Assembly: GCA_001599935.1 (NCBI GenBank) | Contig: BCIJ01000056.1 | Span: 1-16,695, forward strand | Direction: 5' to 3' | Source of the DNA: Holtermannia corniformis | Taxonomy: Eukaryota; Basidiomycota; Tremellomycetes; Holtermanniales | DNA length: 16,695 bases | The notes under the pieces: model-generated | Databases searched by the model: none | What the model saw: only the letters and a program-made list of their open reading frames with translations | What the model was told of the DNA's origin: nothing | Shown here: piece by piece, positions 1-7,038 of the stretch | Layout of the letters: each line of letters starts with the position of its first letter | Numbering within the stretch: the stretch's first letter is position 1 | Translations under genes and position numbers: made by a program

Positions 1-317
1 ACAACGTCTTCAATGTGCGTCTCCTCGAGCCCTACATACCCAACACCATCCCGGACCGCACGTTCCCTCCACCTCCACCCATCGAAATCGAAGGCGACAT
101 GGAATACGAAGTGGCCGCTATCCTGGACTCCAAGATCGACCGCCGTTACCGGTCTGATCCTGTCCGCTACCTTGTCTCATGGATTGGCTACGGTCCAGAG
201 GACAACACCTGGGAACCTCTCGACAATCTCAGCAACGCACAAGATCTCGTTGCAGACTACCACCGGCAACATCCTACGCAGCCGAAATCTGCACGCTTCC
301 CGCTTCCTGCTCAATAG
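1..317 (+). CDS. pol: Retrotransposon Pol C-terminus with chromodomain (5' partial)
   Basis: The frame is open from the first complete codon (position 3) to TAG at 315-317. It begins with the stretch NVFNVRLLEPY, matching the conserved 'H-x-V-F-H-V-S-x-L-x-P' end of the Ty3/gypsy integrase. A proline-rich linker follows, then a chromodomain with the hallmark spacing EYEVAAIL ... YLVSWIGYG ... NTWEP. The aromatic residues of the methyl-lysine cage (Y, W, W) are all present. In chromoviruses this module steers integration towards heterochromatin marked by histone H3K9 methylation. Reverse transcriptase, RNase H and the integrase core are outside the window. After the stop, another frame stays open and Pro-rich to 505, but without recognisable content. 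Confidence 0.9.
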   Translation, partial: NVFNVRLLEPYIPNTIPDRTFPPPPPIEIEGDMEYEVAAILDSKIDRRYRSDPVRYLVSWIGYGPEDNTWEPLDNLSNAQDLVADYHRQHPTQPKSARFPLPAQ

Positions 318-666
318 CAGATGTCCCTCCCACACCAACAACTCCGTCTATCCCCTCTCCCTATACGCCAAAATCACCAATTACCATCCCCAATCATCCT
401 CCACCGGCCCCACCACCAACTTTCCCCATGACCACAACCCACTTCGTCTCTCAGCCTATCAATAGGCGTGCTGACGCAGCGTTAAAGTTGGCCTGGCATA
501 CCTAACCTAATGGTTCAGGCCTGCAAAGGCCGGTATCTCACTAGGCGCGCTGAGTCAAAATTAGGCACCTGGCAGGCGCGCGTGCCTGTGCCTATTCCAG
601 CTGGCTCAGCTCTGGTGCAACCCAGCCGAAAGCACCAATTTCCGTGCATCATTTCCTGGTCATTGG

Positions 667-727
667 CTGATCGAAAGGCGGATCTGAAAACAGATCCTTG
701 ACCGCCTCAGCGGCAGCTTTCGATCAG
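667..727. repeat. Nested inverted repeat in the retrotransposon tail
   Basis: An 11 bp perfect outer inverted repeat (CTGATCGAAAG at 667-677, CTTTCGATCAG at 717-727) encloses an inner one (GGATCTG at 680-686, AAAA loop, CAGATCC at 691-697). It could form a hairpin or cruciform. Its role is unknown. Degenerate copies of the inner dyad recur further along the same tail. Confidence 0.7.
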
Positions 728-1047
728 TGCCGGGCAGGCATCCCAGCGTGCTACGTAGCACAAGCTTGAAAAACGCGATTTCGTCCTAATGGCGAACCCC
801 TAAAACGCGAGCTGCAATTGAGACGGAACGGCTCATAGCCATGATCCGCGAGTACCACGGCTGGAAAGCCAGCAAACAGGAGCAACTTTCGGTCTACAAA
901 TCGTTTCTCTGCGATCACTGTAGCCTGCGTACCAGACGTTCTAGTGCAAAATGGAGTCGAAAACCGGCCCATTTCGTGCCCAGATCGAGACTGGCCGCTT
1001 TTTGGGACGTTTGCCCTCGTATCTATCGAACCGCTGCACGTAGTCCA

Positions 1048-1230
1048 GATCTGAAACCAGATCCAAGCTCGTGCAGATCAAGGCTTTCGACCCATGTCTG
1101 ACACGGTCGTTCAACGGCAGCATAGCCAAAGTTGCAAATCGTCAGCCCCGCAACTCAGAACTGGCCTGTACTCCCAAGGCCTCGGAAAAATCAGTCGTTG
1201 CAGCTACAAAAAATCTGAAGACAGATCCCA
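1048..1230. repeat. Two further GATCTG-n4-CAGATC dyads
   Basis: The dyad seen at 680-697 recurs as AGATCTGAAACCAGATCC near 1048-1065 and as AATCTGAAGACAGATCC near 1213-1229. All three share the TCTGAAnnCAGATCC core. Copies in non-coding retroelement sequence may be protein-binding sites or remnants of a decayed repeat. This is inference only. Confidence 0.5.
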
Positions 1231-1270
1231 AACCGGACGGTCAAGGCGCAACTTTCATACACCAACATCT

Positions 1271-1861
1271 TTACAAATCCCCTACACGAACACGCACCAG
1301 ACCCGCATCTTTGCGAAGGTCTTCGAAATTGGCCCTACTGGCTATGAGGAGGTCCCTGACCTGCTCAAGCCGGAGTTTGCCCCAATCGGCGTCATCCGCC
1401 AGGCGGGCNAGGTACCCCAAGTNGTGCGCTACGCGCTCAGCACGCTCAAGCTGCTCTATACGACTGAATAGGTCACACATCCTGTGTTCCTTGGTGCAGG
1501 TGACGCATTTCTTGGCCCCTGGTAGGTGTGCTGTGATTGCCTGAGAGACGCGCAAGTGTGTCGACGAGCAGCACACGGGCTGTATGAACGATACAAGCCG
1601 CTCTATGCCTTCAGGGGTCCAGTCCTTGGCTCTCCATCAGCCAAGACAGCAATAGGCTTCGAAAAAAGCGTACCATTTCCTGCTTGAGTAGCCTCGCTAC
1701 CTGCATGGCAACAGATGCTCGGTCGACGTCTATAATCGCATCACGGACGATCTAAACCACACGCAAAAGATCAGCCTCCAAATCCAACAGATAAGGGGGG
1801 CTACACATACCCTGACTGCAGGAGCAGGAGAAGGTGTCGCAATTTCGCGCTCTTGGTTCAT
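1271..1861 (-). pseudogene. Antisense gene in LTR element: Cys-cluster/coiled-coil protein, one frame break
   Basis: A spliced minus-strand ORF lies between pol and the 3' LTR. ATG at 1861 opens a 17-codon exon ending in a Pro/Ala stretch. A 59 bp intron (1752-1810; GTATGT donor, CTGAT branch, TTTAG acceptor) joins in phase to a long helical segment (IVRDAIIDVD...). The frame then breaks at a GGGG run (1614-1617). Treating one base there as extra continues the same protein to TAA at 1271-1273, about 176 residues in all. The C-terminal half has a C-x2-C-x6-C cluster (KKCVTCTKEHRMC), like half of a fungal Zn2Cys6 site, then a predicted coiled coil rich in E, R and L. Two codons contain N. I do not recognise the family. 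It resembles Cys-cluster/coiled-coil ORFs that travel with fungal transposons. The break may be a sequencing error or real decay. Confidence 0.55.
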
Positions 1862-2428
1862 CCTTGCTCCGAGGGTGTTCAAATCTCTACCACTGGTAGA
1901 GGGGAACAAGTTCGACAATCTGGCTTTTCAATCGTCGACATCGTATCAGCCGTTCCCACAGCGCAGCGAAGATAAGGCCAAAAAAGCTTAAGTGCCACCA
2001 AAGCTGCCAAATCCGGAGCCTGTGGCTACGAAGCTGAGACTAGCTCTGAACCACTTATCTGCTGGCAACACTCCACAACAAATGCTGCTGGACACCTAGG
2101 ATCGCACCTAGGCATGTCCGCACCCTTGGAAATCGCTCTGGCGACCCCAATTGCCTTAGGAACCATACCCATTTCACCACAAATCACCCAATTTCGACAA
2201 AAATGCGCACTTTCACATGATTCTCAGCGCTTCTAAGCGTACAGATCTGCTGGCAGTGTGGCACATCCACCCTACATCAATCCCCACCACATCCCACCTC
2301 CCATTATCGACCCTCACACACATTCCCACCGCACAAAAGCAGCCGTACAGGCCTACACCACCGATCTGCCCGCTGGCAACCGTCAAGTCCTCATCAAAAC
2401 ACCACAAAAACACCAAACACAATTCTTC

Positions 2429-2441
2429 AAGACGGGGGTAC
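2429..2441 (+). other. Putative polypurine tract
   Basis: The AAGACGGGGGTAC stretch directly abuts the TGTTACG start of the LTR. This is where the plus-strand priming tract of a Ty3/gypsy element belongs. It is purine-rich but interrupted by C and T, so the exact priming site is uncertain. Confidence 0.55.
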
Positions 2442-2477
2442 TGTTACGACCCGCAACCGGATCGCAACACAAGCAGT

Positions 2478-2606
2478 GCCACTTGCCACTCACCAGTCGC
2501 CAGTCGCCACTTGCCACTCCCGGCTTACGGCTCAAGGCGCACGTCGCAAGGCGCACGTCGCAAGGCGCAAGGCGCAAGGCGCAAGGCGTAAGGCGTAAGG
2601 CGCAAG
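2478..2606. repeat. Short tandem repeats inside the LTR
   Basis: Three nested arrays are visible: GCCACTTGCCACTC twice around 2478-2520 with doubled CAGTCGC between; a 14 bp unit GGCGCACGTCGCAA twice at 2537-2564; then about five or six 8 bp units of the GGCGCAAG/GGCGTAAG type to 2606. The arrays lie immediately upstream of the LTR TATA box, where they may act as enhancer-like or replication-slippage sequence. Confidence 0.8.
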
Positions 2607-2629
2607 TCTGTTCCTATTGTCTTTCCATT

Positions 2630-2637
2630 GTATATAA
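2630..2637 (+). promoter_or_regulatory. LTR TATA box
   Basis: GTATATAA lies about 190 bp into the LTR, the expected place for the U3 promoter that starts the genomic transcript of a full element. In this 3' copy it would fire rightward into the disrupted Crypton-like gene, antisense to it. Confidence 0.6.
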
Positions 2638-2849
2638 GACCCATCCTTGGGACCCAGTTCCCAAGGATCCAATATCATACGTTATCACTCTCAAGCCTCA
2701 CTACNACTTGCCCTCAAGACATCAAGCACACCAGGTCTGACCTGTACCTCTAGTGAGCACCCCGTCCTGTGCAACAGGCTATTTCCCTTTCCTCCTCCTC
2801 TCTACTCCGTCCACCCCGGTCTGGCCTTCTGCCGTGCCCGGGCCTAACA

Positions 2850-3205
2850 CACTTCCTCATCGTCGCCTGCCTTGGCTTTCTTAGCCAGTCCGTGTCCTGG
2901 CAGAATGTATTCTTCCAGATAAATCAAAACCTTGTTGGGCGTGACAAGGTTCTTTGGGGCTCGTCTATGCAAGGCAAGTCAGGACCAGGTACAGCCATGG
3001 TAATTCATTGCACGTACAGCTCCCAAGTCTTTGACTCGCACCAATCATTCCATTTCTTCTCAACTACNCCATACTGTCTAATGGTAGACTGGGCTCGTGC
3101 ACCGGCTGCAGCTTGAAGTACCCTTTGCCGGACAACATCGCCTGATGTTTCATCCTGTAGCTGTACCGTGTGTCGAACAGGTGCGATGTACTTCGTAGGA
3201 GACAT
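2850..3205 (-). pseudogene. Crypton-like tyrosine recombinase, N-terminal fragment cut by LTR insertion
   Basis: ATG at 3205 opens exon 1 (3205-3018). A 53 bp intron follows (2965-3017; GTACGT donor, CTGAC branch, CATAG acceptor), then exon 2 (2964-2850), giving 101 codons that end exactly at the LTR edge. The protein has the helical core-binding pattern of tyrosine recombinases, AQSTIRQYx-VVEKKWNDWC, then VTPNKVLIYLEEYILP. This matches the N-terminal region of fungal Cryptons, in which a W-x-x-W-C helix precedes 'VTxxKlxxFLxexVl'. The catalytic R...HxxR...Y part is not in the window and would be expected left of the retrotransposon's 5' LTR. One codon contains N (3068). Cryptons are DNA transposons moved by a tyrosine recombinase. 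The family call rests on pattern and exon structure, not on a database match. Confidence 0.65.
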
Positions 3206-3230
3206 ATTAGAGAGTATGACAAGGTGATTG

Positions 3231-3300
3231 CGTTCGTGCTGTATAGAGGGTGTTCGTGCTGTATAGAGGGTGTTCGTGCTGTACACAGGGTGTTCGTACT
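3231..3300. repeat. 20 bp tandem repeat, 3.5 copies
   Basis: The unit TGTTCGTGCTGTATAGAGGG is repeated with perfect 20 bp spacing (first copy starts CG, third copy has CACAGGG, last copy is partial). It begins 26 bp upstream of the proposed Crypton-like start codon, so it lies in that gene's leader or promoter. The period is not a multiple of three and I see no coding role. Confidence 0.9.
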
Positions 3301-3868
3301 ACGCCTGTATGAGTGGCAACAAGTCAAGCAGCGTGTCGAGTCTAATGACGGTCCACGGATCAAACGTGACTGGATCAATTAGAAGACCGCTTTGGCCGTA
3401 ACTCGAGTTTGCAAGGAGATTTTGGGTGATGTCCGGTGCATAACCGAGCCAAACTGGAGTTATCTCCAAAGCGTCCTAATAAATTCTAGCGTCGGACTAC
3501 AAAAGGATTTGACCGTGACCTGACGTCACGTGACTTGGTGTCCAGGACAAATTGGCGGCTGTCGGACACGGGCCCGCGACAACCTCGCTTGCAGTCGCGG
3601 CGGTGGCGGACCATCATTGCCGCCGGCGCTGGCGAGTGCTGCCGCGGGTCTGCTTCAAGTCCCCGAGCCGAGGTCGCCGGCTCACAGTCCGGGTCAATGA
3701 GTGGTGAAAGCTTGACCCAAGCATTGGCAAGGCGTGTACACAGTAGTGTCTATGTTACAGGCTCTGCAGCACGGGGAGTGACCAGTCGCTGCCAATGTCG
3801 CGGAAATCGTCTGATCTCATCGCCAGGCCACAGAGTCTGAGCCTACGCCTGCACTGCAGCTATCTCGT
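3301..3868. other. Gap: no supported gene
   Basis: Between the tandem repeat and the first small minus-strand gene I find no ORF with recognisable content. A plus-strand frame open over 3535-3840 is Arg/Ser-rich and has no family signature. The stretch holds an overlapping TGACGTCA/CACGTG site at 3521-3534 and a GC-rich segment after 3540. The right boundary of the Crypton-like element probably lies somewhere here but shows no visible terminal repeat. Confidence 0.4.
3521..3534. promoter_or_regulatory. Overlapping CRE and E-box palindromes
   Basis: TGACGTCA (3521-3528), the consensus for CREB/ATF bZIP factors, overlaps GTCACGTGAC (3525-3534), a CACGTG site for bHLH or bZIP factors. No clear promoter is attached: the nearest start codon reading away is the Crypton-like ATG about 320 bp off. 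Functional meaning is inference. Confidence 0.3.
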
Positions 3869-4255
3869 CTACCGACGATCTCCCGAAAACGCGTTGGAGT
3901 CGTACAACGTTGGGCCAGTGTACCCGTTATACTCTGTGACGAGCTCAAGCTGCTCCTGTTTCGATAGCCTGTCAGGATCCTTGCCCTTGTCTCTGACAAA
4001 CTGATGAAACAAACTCTCGGCGAGCGGCGAGTTTGGCGACTGCGCGACCGACGCTTGACGCGAGCGCGACGCCGTCGGCCGTCCATCAGCGATGAACCGG
4101 TTCATCCAGTGTGCGCGTTCGTCCGAGCTCATACAGCTGATATCACGGTCGTGCTCAGACAGATAGGCGACAAAGTTGTTGCGCGATGTCGACGCGTTCG
4201 AGGAAGAGCCCGAAGATCGACGGCGCTGCGTATCAGGACGGTCAGTAGAGGACAT
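3869..4255 (-). CDS. Small protein with two copies of a 28-residue motif (gene A)
   Basis: A 128-residue protein of no family I recognise. The ATG at 4255 is chosen because the preceding frame has no other ATG near the TATA box at 4291-4298, and the N-terminus then reads as a Ser/Arg-rich disordered tail (residues 1-27). Two copies of a motif follow, residues 28-55 (FVAYLSEHDRDISCMSSDER...) and 83-110 (FHQFVRDKGKDPDRLSKQEQ...). They align with each other and with both copies in the neighbouring gene (4743-5054) without a gap: F, aromatic at +3, D at +10, M/L-S at +14/+15, W/L at +22, Y/F/N at +26/+27. The pattern suggests helix, loop with an S-x-x-E helix cap, then helix. A Ser/Gln linker separates the copies. 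There is no signal peptide, membrane span or Cys cluster. Function is unknown; a small protein- or nucleic-acid-binding role is only a guess. Confidence 0.65.
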   Translation of the reverse strand: MSSTDRPDTQRRRSSGSSSNASTSRNNFVAYLSEHDRDISCMSSDERAHWMNRFIADGRPTASRSRQASVAQSPNSPLAESLFHQFVRDKGKDPDRLSKQEQLELVTEYNGYTGPTLYDSNAFSGDRR

Positions 4256-4290
4256 GGTTGGTGCCCGAGTCCAACCCAAGCCCGTAAGAG

Positions 4291-4298
4291 TATTTATG
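4291..4298 (-). promoter_or_regulatory. TATA box of gene A
   Basis: CATAAATA on the minus strand lies about 36 bp upstream of the ATG at 4255, with an inverted CCAAT (ATTGG on the minus strand) just beyond it at about 4301-4305. The spacing suggests a very short leader. Confidence 0.45.
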
Positions 4299-4742
4299 GT
4301 CCAATCTGCGCGCCTTCGCGTAAAGCATGATGCAAGTCTTCGAGAGAAGGCGCCTGGACGACTGCGCACCCGGATGTAGCTGTTCTTGGGCTCGGGTGCT
4401 GCGCGCTGCCTCGACGGGCTTCGGTCCCATCGTCGATCCGGGAGTGCACTTGTTCGCCCGAGGATCTCGGATCGCCATCGGCCTCAATGGGCTCGATCTA
4501 TCGGTGCCCAGATACACAGCGCCGAGCATCCCTATGCGACGCAAGACTACAATCTGGCGATCATGCACTACCTCCGCAGTGCTGCGCAGCCCCGAGGGGC
4601 CGTGCACACACCTCACGGACACTAAGCCCGGACCCCGTCTTCTCACCGAGCGCATCCGTCTATCTCACACACTCACGCGATCCGTGATGAGCAGGCTATG
4701 CATCCATACTGCCTTCTCTTCCTCGCTCGCTCGCGCGCATGA
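4299..4742. other. Gap between genes A and B
   Basis: About 440 bp with no gene I can support. Both strands have long open frames here (4327-4770 plus, 4242-4655 minus), but neither shows family features and each overlaps the flanking genes. Base composition is GC-rich with few stops, which explains them. It probably holds the 3' end of gene B's transcript and the upstream control region of gene A. Confidence 0.4.
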
Positions 4743-5054
4743 TCAAGGAGTGCTCCGGTCGGCGTTGTAGACAGACTTCCACGTCTGCTGATCCTCGGCC
4801 GACATGGTTGACACGTCTACACCCTGTGAAGAGCACCAAGCTGCGAACGCGTCCTCGTAGCTCATGTTCGGCTTTGGCGGTGGCGGACCAGGCAGGCTTC
4901 CGGTACGGTCGTACATCTGGCGCAACTGGGTGGCAGTCGTCGATGACATGGTGGACAAGTCGATGCTTCGCGCAGCGCACCACGAATGAAAACGCTCGTT
5001 CGCGGGGATGTACGTCGTGTTGTCGTACGGCGGGGGGCCTTGAGAGTTACTCAT
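4743..5054 (-). CDS. Small protein with two copies of a 28-residue motif (gene B)
   Basis: A 103-residue protein, paralogue of the gene at 3869-4255 by shared motif and architecture. The ATG at 5054 lies 60 bp downstream of a TATA box. Residues 1-20 are Pro/Asn/Tyr-rich. Motif copies occupy residues 22-49 (FHSWCAARSIDLSTMSSTTA...) and 70-97 (FAAWCSSQGVDVSTMSAEDQ...), split by a GPPPPKP linker. Both copies have W-C at positions 4-5 and D-x-S-T-M-S in the loop, so they resemble each other more than they resemble gene A's copies. That suggests duplication inside a gene before or around the gene duplication. Only two cysteines, one in each copy, are present. No targeting signal is visible. The family is unrecognised and no function is assigned. 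Confidence 0.7.
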   Translation of the reverse strand: MSNSQGPPPYDNTTYIPANERFHSWCAARSIDLSTMSSTTATQLRQMYDRTGSLPGPPPPKPNMSYEDAFAAWCSSQGVDVSTMSAEDQQTWKSVYNADRSTP

Positions 5055-5113
5055 CGTATGAGAGCGTAGACTGTCTGCGGGTGGCGAGAAGCCTGGCTGC
5101 CGTTTCGCTTCTG

Positions 5114-5120
5114 ATTTATA
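5114..5120 (-). promoter_or_regulatory. TATA box of gene B
   Basis: TATAAAT on the minus strand, inside GGTCTATAAATCAG, lies about 60 bp upstream of the ATG at 5054. The same TATAAAT-type core serves gene A, so the two paralogues may have kept related promoters. Confidence 0.5.
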
Positions 5121-5564
5121 GACCACTGCACGGGTAATGACCCGACCGAGTTTCCTTTCGCATTGCCACACCGCAATTCTTGCCACCCCTTTGCCGTGAT
5201 GCCCGGGGGTTCTCAAAGCGAGTGCAGCACCGTACTGAGCTCAAGATGTCTTAGGGCGGCGCTGGAATGGTTCACTCAAGCTTACTTCACGTCCGCAACG
5301 GCGGTGATTGGACTGCGGCTACTTCCGTTGTCTACTTTTCTCGAAGTTTACCCTTGCGGTAGCGCCATTCTCGAGGCTGGCCTTTGTCGGTGTTCAGGCT
5401 TTGGTCTGCCGAATGTTGTGCCGGTGATGTATTGCAGGTCCGACCCAGATAAACGCTGGACTTTGCCAAACAACGCTCAACGTCTACCTTTGCTCCCTGA
5501 TTCCTCATTATGACGACAAAGTCATCCGTCGGCAGCTGAGTACGAGGCGGCATGCCAAAATTGA
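5121..5564. other. Gap: no supported gene
   Basis: About 440 bp without a convincing gene. A plus-strand frame (5163-5513) is open but starts without ATG and shows no domain. A minus-strand ATG at 5551 opens a short peptide (MPPRTQLPTDDFVVIM...) that reads into a possible GTAGAC splice donor, but I could not find its continuation. Confidence 0.35.
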
Positions 5565-5774
5565 TCAATCGTTGTGGGTATTTTTCCCGCTCGTTGCGCT
5601 TGGATACGTCGCCACCCAGACCCACTCGCCTTTGTCTCTGTCGAACTTTCTAGTCCACTTGACAACGGTAGAGGGAGGCAGATGTGGGCTGGGAATAGTC
5701 CAACCCCATCTTCCTGTCTCTTTGTTGAAACGCAAGGTATTCCTGGCACTCTGTGCTGGCCTGGTCTCAGCCAT
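5565..5774 (-). CDS. Small ORF with duplicated W-x-W motif (gene C)
   Basis: A 69-codon ORF from ATG at 5774 to TGA at 5565. The protein has two similar blocks about 28 residues apart: LRFNKETGRWGWTIPSP (residues 14-30) and RKFDRDKGEWVWVATYPS (41-58). They share F-[ND]-[KR]-[ED]-x-G-x-W-x-W then P-S, a pattern that would fit a short beta hairpin with exposed tryptophans. No signal peptide or membrane segment is seen, and the family is unknown. An overlapping ATG at 5856 opens another short peptide (MSAAQRYINLLADTRSIS...) in a different frame that I could not join by any GT-AG intron. The real gene may therefore have a further exon or a different start. Direction and composition agree with the other small genes here. 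Confidence 0.4.
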   Translation of the reverse strand: MAETRPAQSARNTLRFNKETGRWGWTIPSPHLPPSTVVKWTRKFDRDKGEWVWVATYPSATSGKNTHND

Positions 5775-6012
5775 CGGTATAACGGGCAGGCGCTCGATCT
5801 CTCGATATAGAACGTGTGTCTGCTAGCAAGTTGATGTATCTCTGAGCGGCCGACATCTGCCTCTGGATGTGGACGGAGTAAGTTTGCTGTGTCGCCCCAG
5901 CTGACCACTTTCGAGCTTATTGGACGGCAAAGCATCTGACAGGATGATCATTATACATGTCTCGTAAGCGAGCACCCGACATGGTTACTCACCACCCCCG
6001 CGCCTGCCACGA

Positions 6013-7038
6013 TCACCACTCCTCTGGCTCATCGATCCATTCGTCTGCAGCGCGCAGCCGCCGCTCTTCGTCCCTAATCTTGCCGTAGCCTCGCCATCGG
6101 CCTTCGACACCCCATCCCTCGTTGCGGCTCACGCCCAGCTCCTGACGCAATTCACCCACACCCTGTTCCCACCGTTTCTCCCAGTAGACGCCCACCAGAC
6201 TCCGTCCTCGCTCACCCTCACGCAGTGCCCACGGGACCCAGTCCTTGACCCACTGCTCCCGCCGGGCGTATGTCAGCCGGAAGGGACCGAATAGGGATGA
6301 CAGAGCGGCGACAGGCAATCGCATGTTCGACAGCTCGAGCACCTTGAGACTAAGTTCGTGCACGAGCGTCGGAGGGAGCGAGAAGACAGTGTGGTACAGG
6401 TCGTGTGTCTCCCTGTACCGCTTCATCGTGTACGCCAGGGTTGGTGAATCGACATATCGAACCTGAAGTGTGATTAGCAAAGCTTTCGTGCCACCTGCCG
6501 CACGGACCTTGGCGCGCGTGTCTGGGCTAAGGTTCCCTCGCTCAAGCCATTCGACGTATTCTCTGCCCAGGGTCCCACGCTGGAGCTGCTTCAACTTGAC
6601 AAGATCGACGGTCTCGGTCGACACCGTCGGCCTATCCCGGATAATCTGACGGCCTTCCGGGGTGCTGGCAAGCGAGTCGTGAAGATTAGGGAGGAAGGAG
6701 CCGGCAGTAGACTCGGAGAGAGTTGCAACGAGATCTGGTCAAGGTGAGTACTCGAGTACTCATAGATTCGAAGAACACACCTCCTCGCCGAGTGTCCATC
6801 ACGCCGACGACACCACTGCCGACGGCGAGCAAGGCATTCTGCATCGCCGAGAGCGGCACGTGTCCTTCATAGTTGACAGTCGACCTCTCCCGCCGCTCTC
6901 GTCGAGCTTTTGCTAGTGTTCGCAACGAGCCGCCCGTAGCTGTCGGAAATGATCTGCGGTGGATGAGCCGAAGCAATTACAGACGGTCGGGTGAAACCCA
7001 CCTCGCTACTGTTTGGATGCATCGAGCGCCACAGCCAT
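6013..7038 (-). CDS. COQ4: COQ4, ubiquinone biosynthesis protein
   Basis: COQ4 organises the coenzyme Q biosynthetic complex on the matrix side of the inner mitochondrial membrane. Four exons are proposed: 7038-7010, 6953-6781, 6734-6508 and 6462-6013, with introns of 56, 46 and 45 bp, all GT-AG; 292 residues. The zinc-binding signature H-D-x2-H-x11-E is intact (HDLYH..., His163, Asp164, His167, Glu179). It is flanked by family-typical stretches: [61 protein letters not shown] and [12 protein letters not shown]. The Arg-rich N-terminus ([11 protein letters not shown]) fits a mitochondrial presequence. The first exon is the least certain: it was chosen as the only upstream ATG whose splice (GTAGCG...CAG) keeps phase. 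The C-terminal tail after ELGVSRNEG is longer than usual and acidic. It is read divergently from the protease gene. Confidence 0.93.

Larger units (their letters stand above)
1..2849 (+). mobile_element. Ty3/gypsy chromodomain LTR retrotransposon, 3' part
   Basis: The right-hand part of a chromovirus-type Ty3/gypsy element. Visible in order are the last codons of pol with a chromodomain (to 317), a 2.1 kb internal tail with no plus-strand gene I can support (318-2441), a short purine/G-rich tract just before position 2442, and a 408 bp LTR ending at 2849. The 5' LTR, primer-binding site, gag and most of pol lie left of the window. The tail is unusually long for a fungal Ty3 element and contains an oppositely oriented ORF. 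The element sits inside a Crypton-like gene, so it is the younger of the two. N bases at 1409, 1423 and 2705 suggest repeat copies were poorly resolved in the assembly. Confidence 0.85.
2442..2849 (+). repeat. 3' long terminal repeat (408 bp)
   Basis: The LTR begins TGTTACGACCCG and ends CGGGCCTAACA, giving the 5 bp terminal inverted repeat TGTTA/TAACA usual for Ty3/gypsy LTRs. It contains a TATA box (2630-2637) and a GC-rich minisatellite. Its right edge is confirmed independently: the Crypton-like reading frame on the minus strand continues uninterrupted to 2850 and is lost at 2849. The target-site duplication should therefore be CACTT (2850-2854), with its partner beyond the left window edge. 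Confidence 0.85.

Noticed and set aside
1071..1544. 157-codon plus-strand ORF
   Set aside because: Overlaps the antisense Cys-cluster gene, which has intron and motif support; this one is compositional only.
1885..1901. CTCTACCA-C-TGGTAGAG near GTTCAAATC, resembling tRNA arms
   Set aside because: No cloverleaf, acceptor stem or anticodon loop can be drawn around it; a short palindrome only.
2258..2740. 160-codon plus-strand ORF crossing into the LTR
   Set aside because: It starts in the retroelement tail, runs through the LTR boundary and is kept open by the GC-rich tandem repeats; no domain content.
2478..3300. CRISPR-like repeats
   Set aside because: The arrays are contiguous tandem repeats without unique spacers, inside eukaryotic transposon sequence.
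4327..4770. 147-codon plus-strand ORF between the two paralogues
   Set aside because: Overlaps the end of gene B, has no domain signature, and lies in GC-rich sequence where stops are rare.
5163..5513. 116-codon plus-strand ORF
   Set aside because: No ATG at its start and no family features; kept only as part of a gap note.
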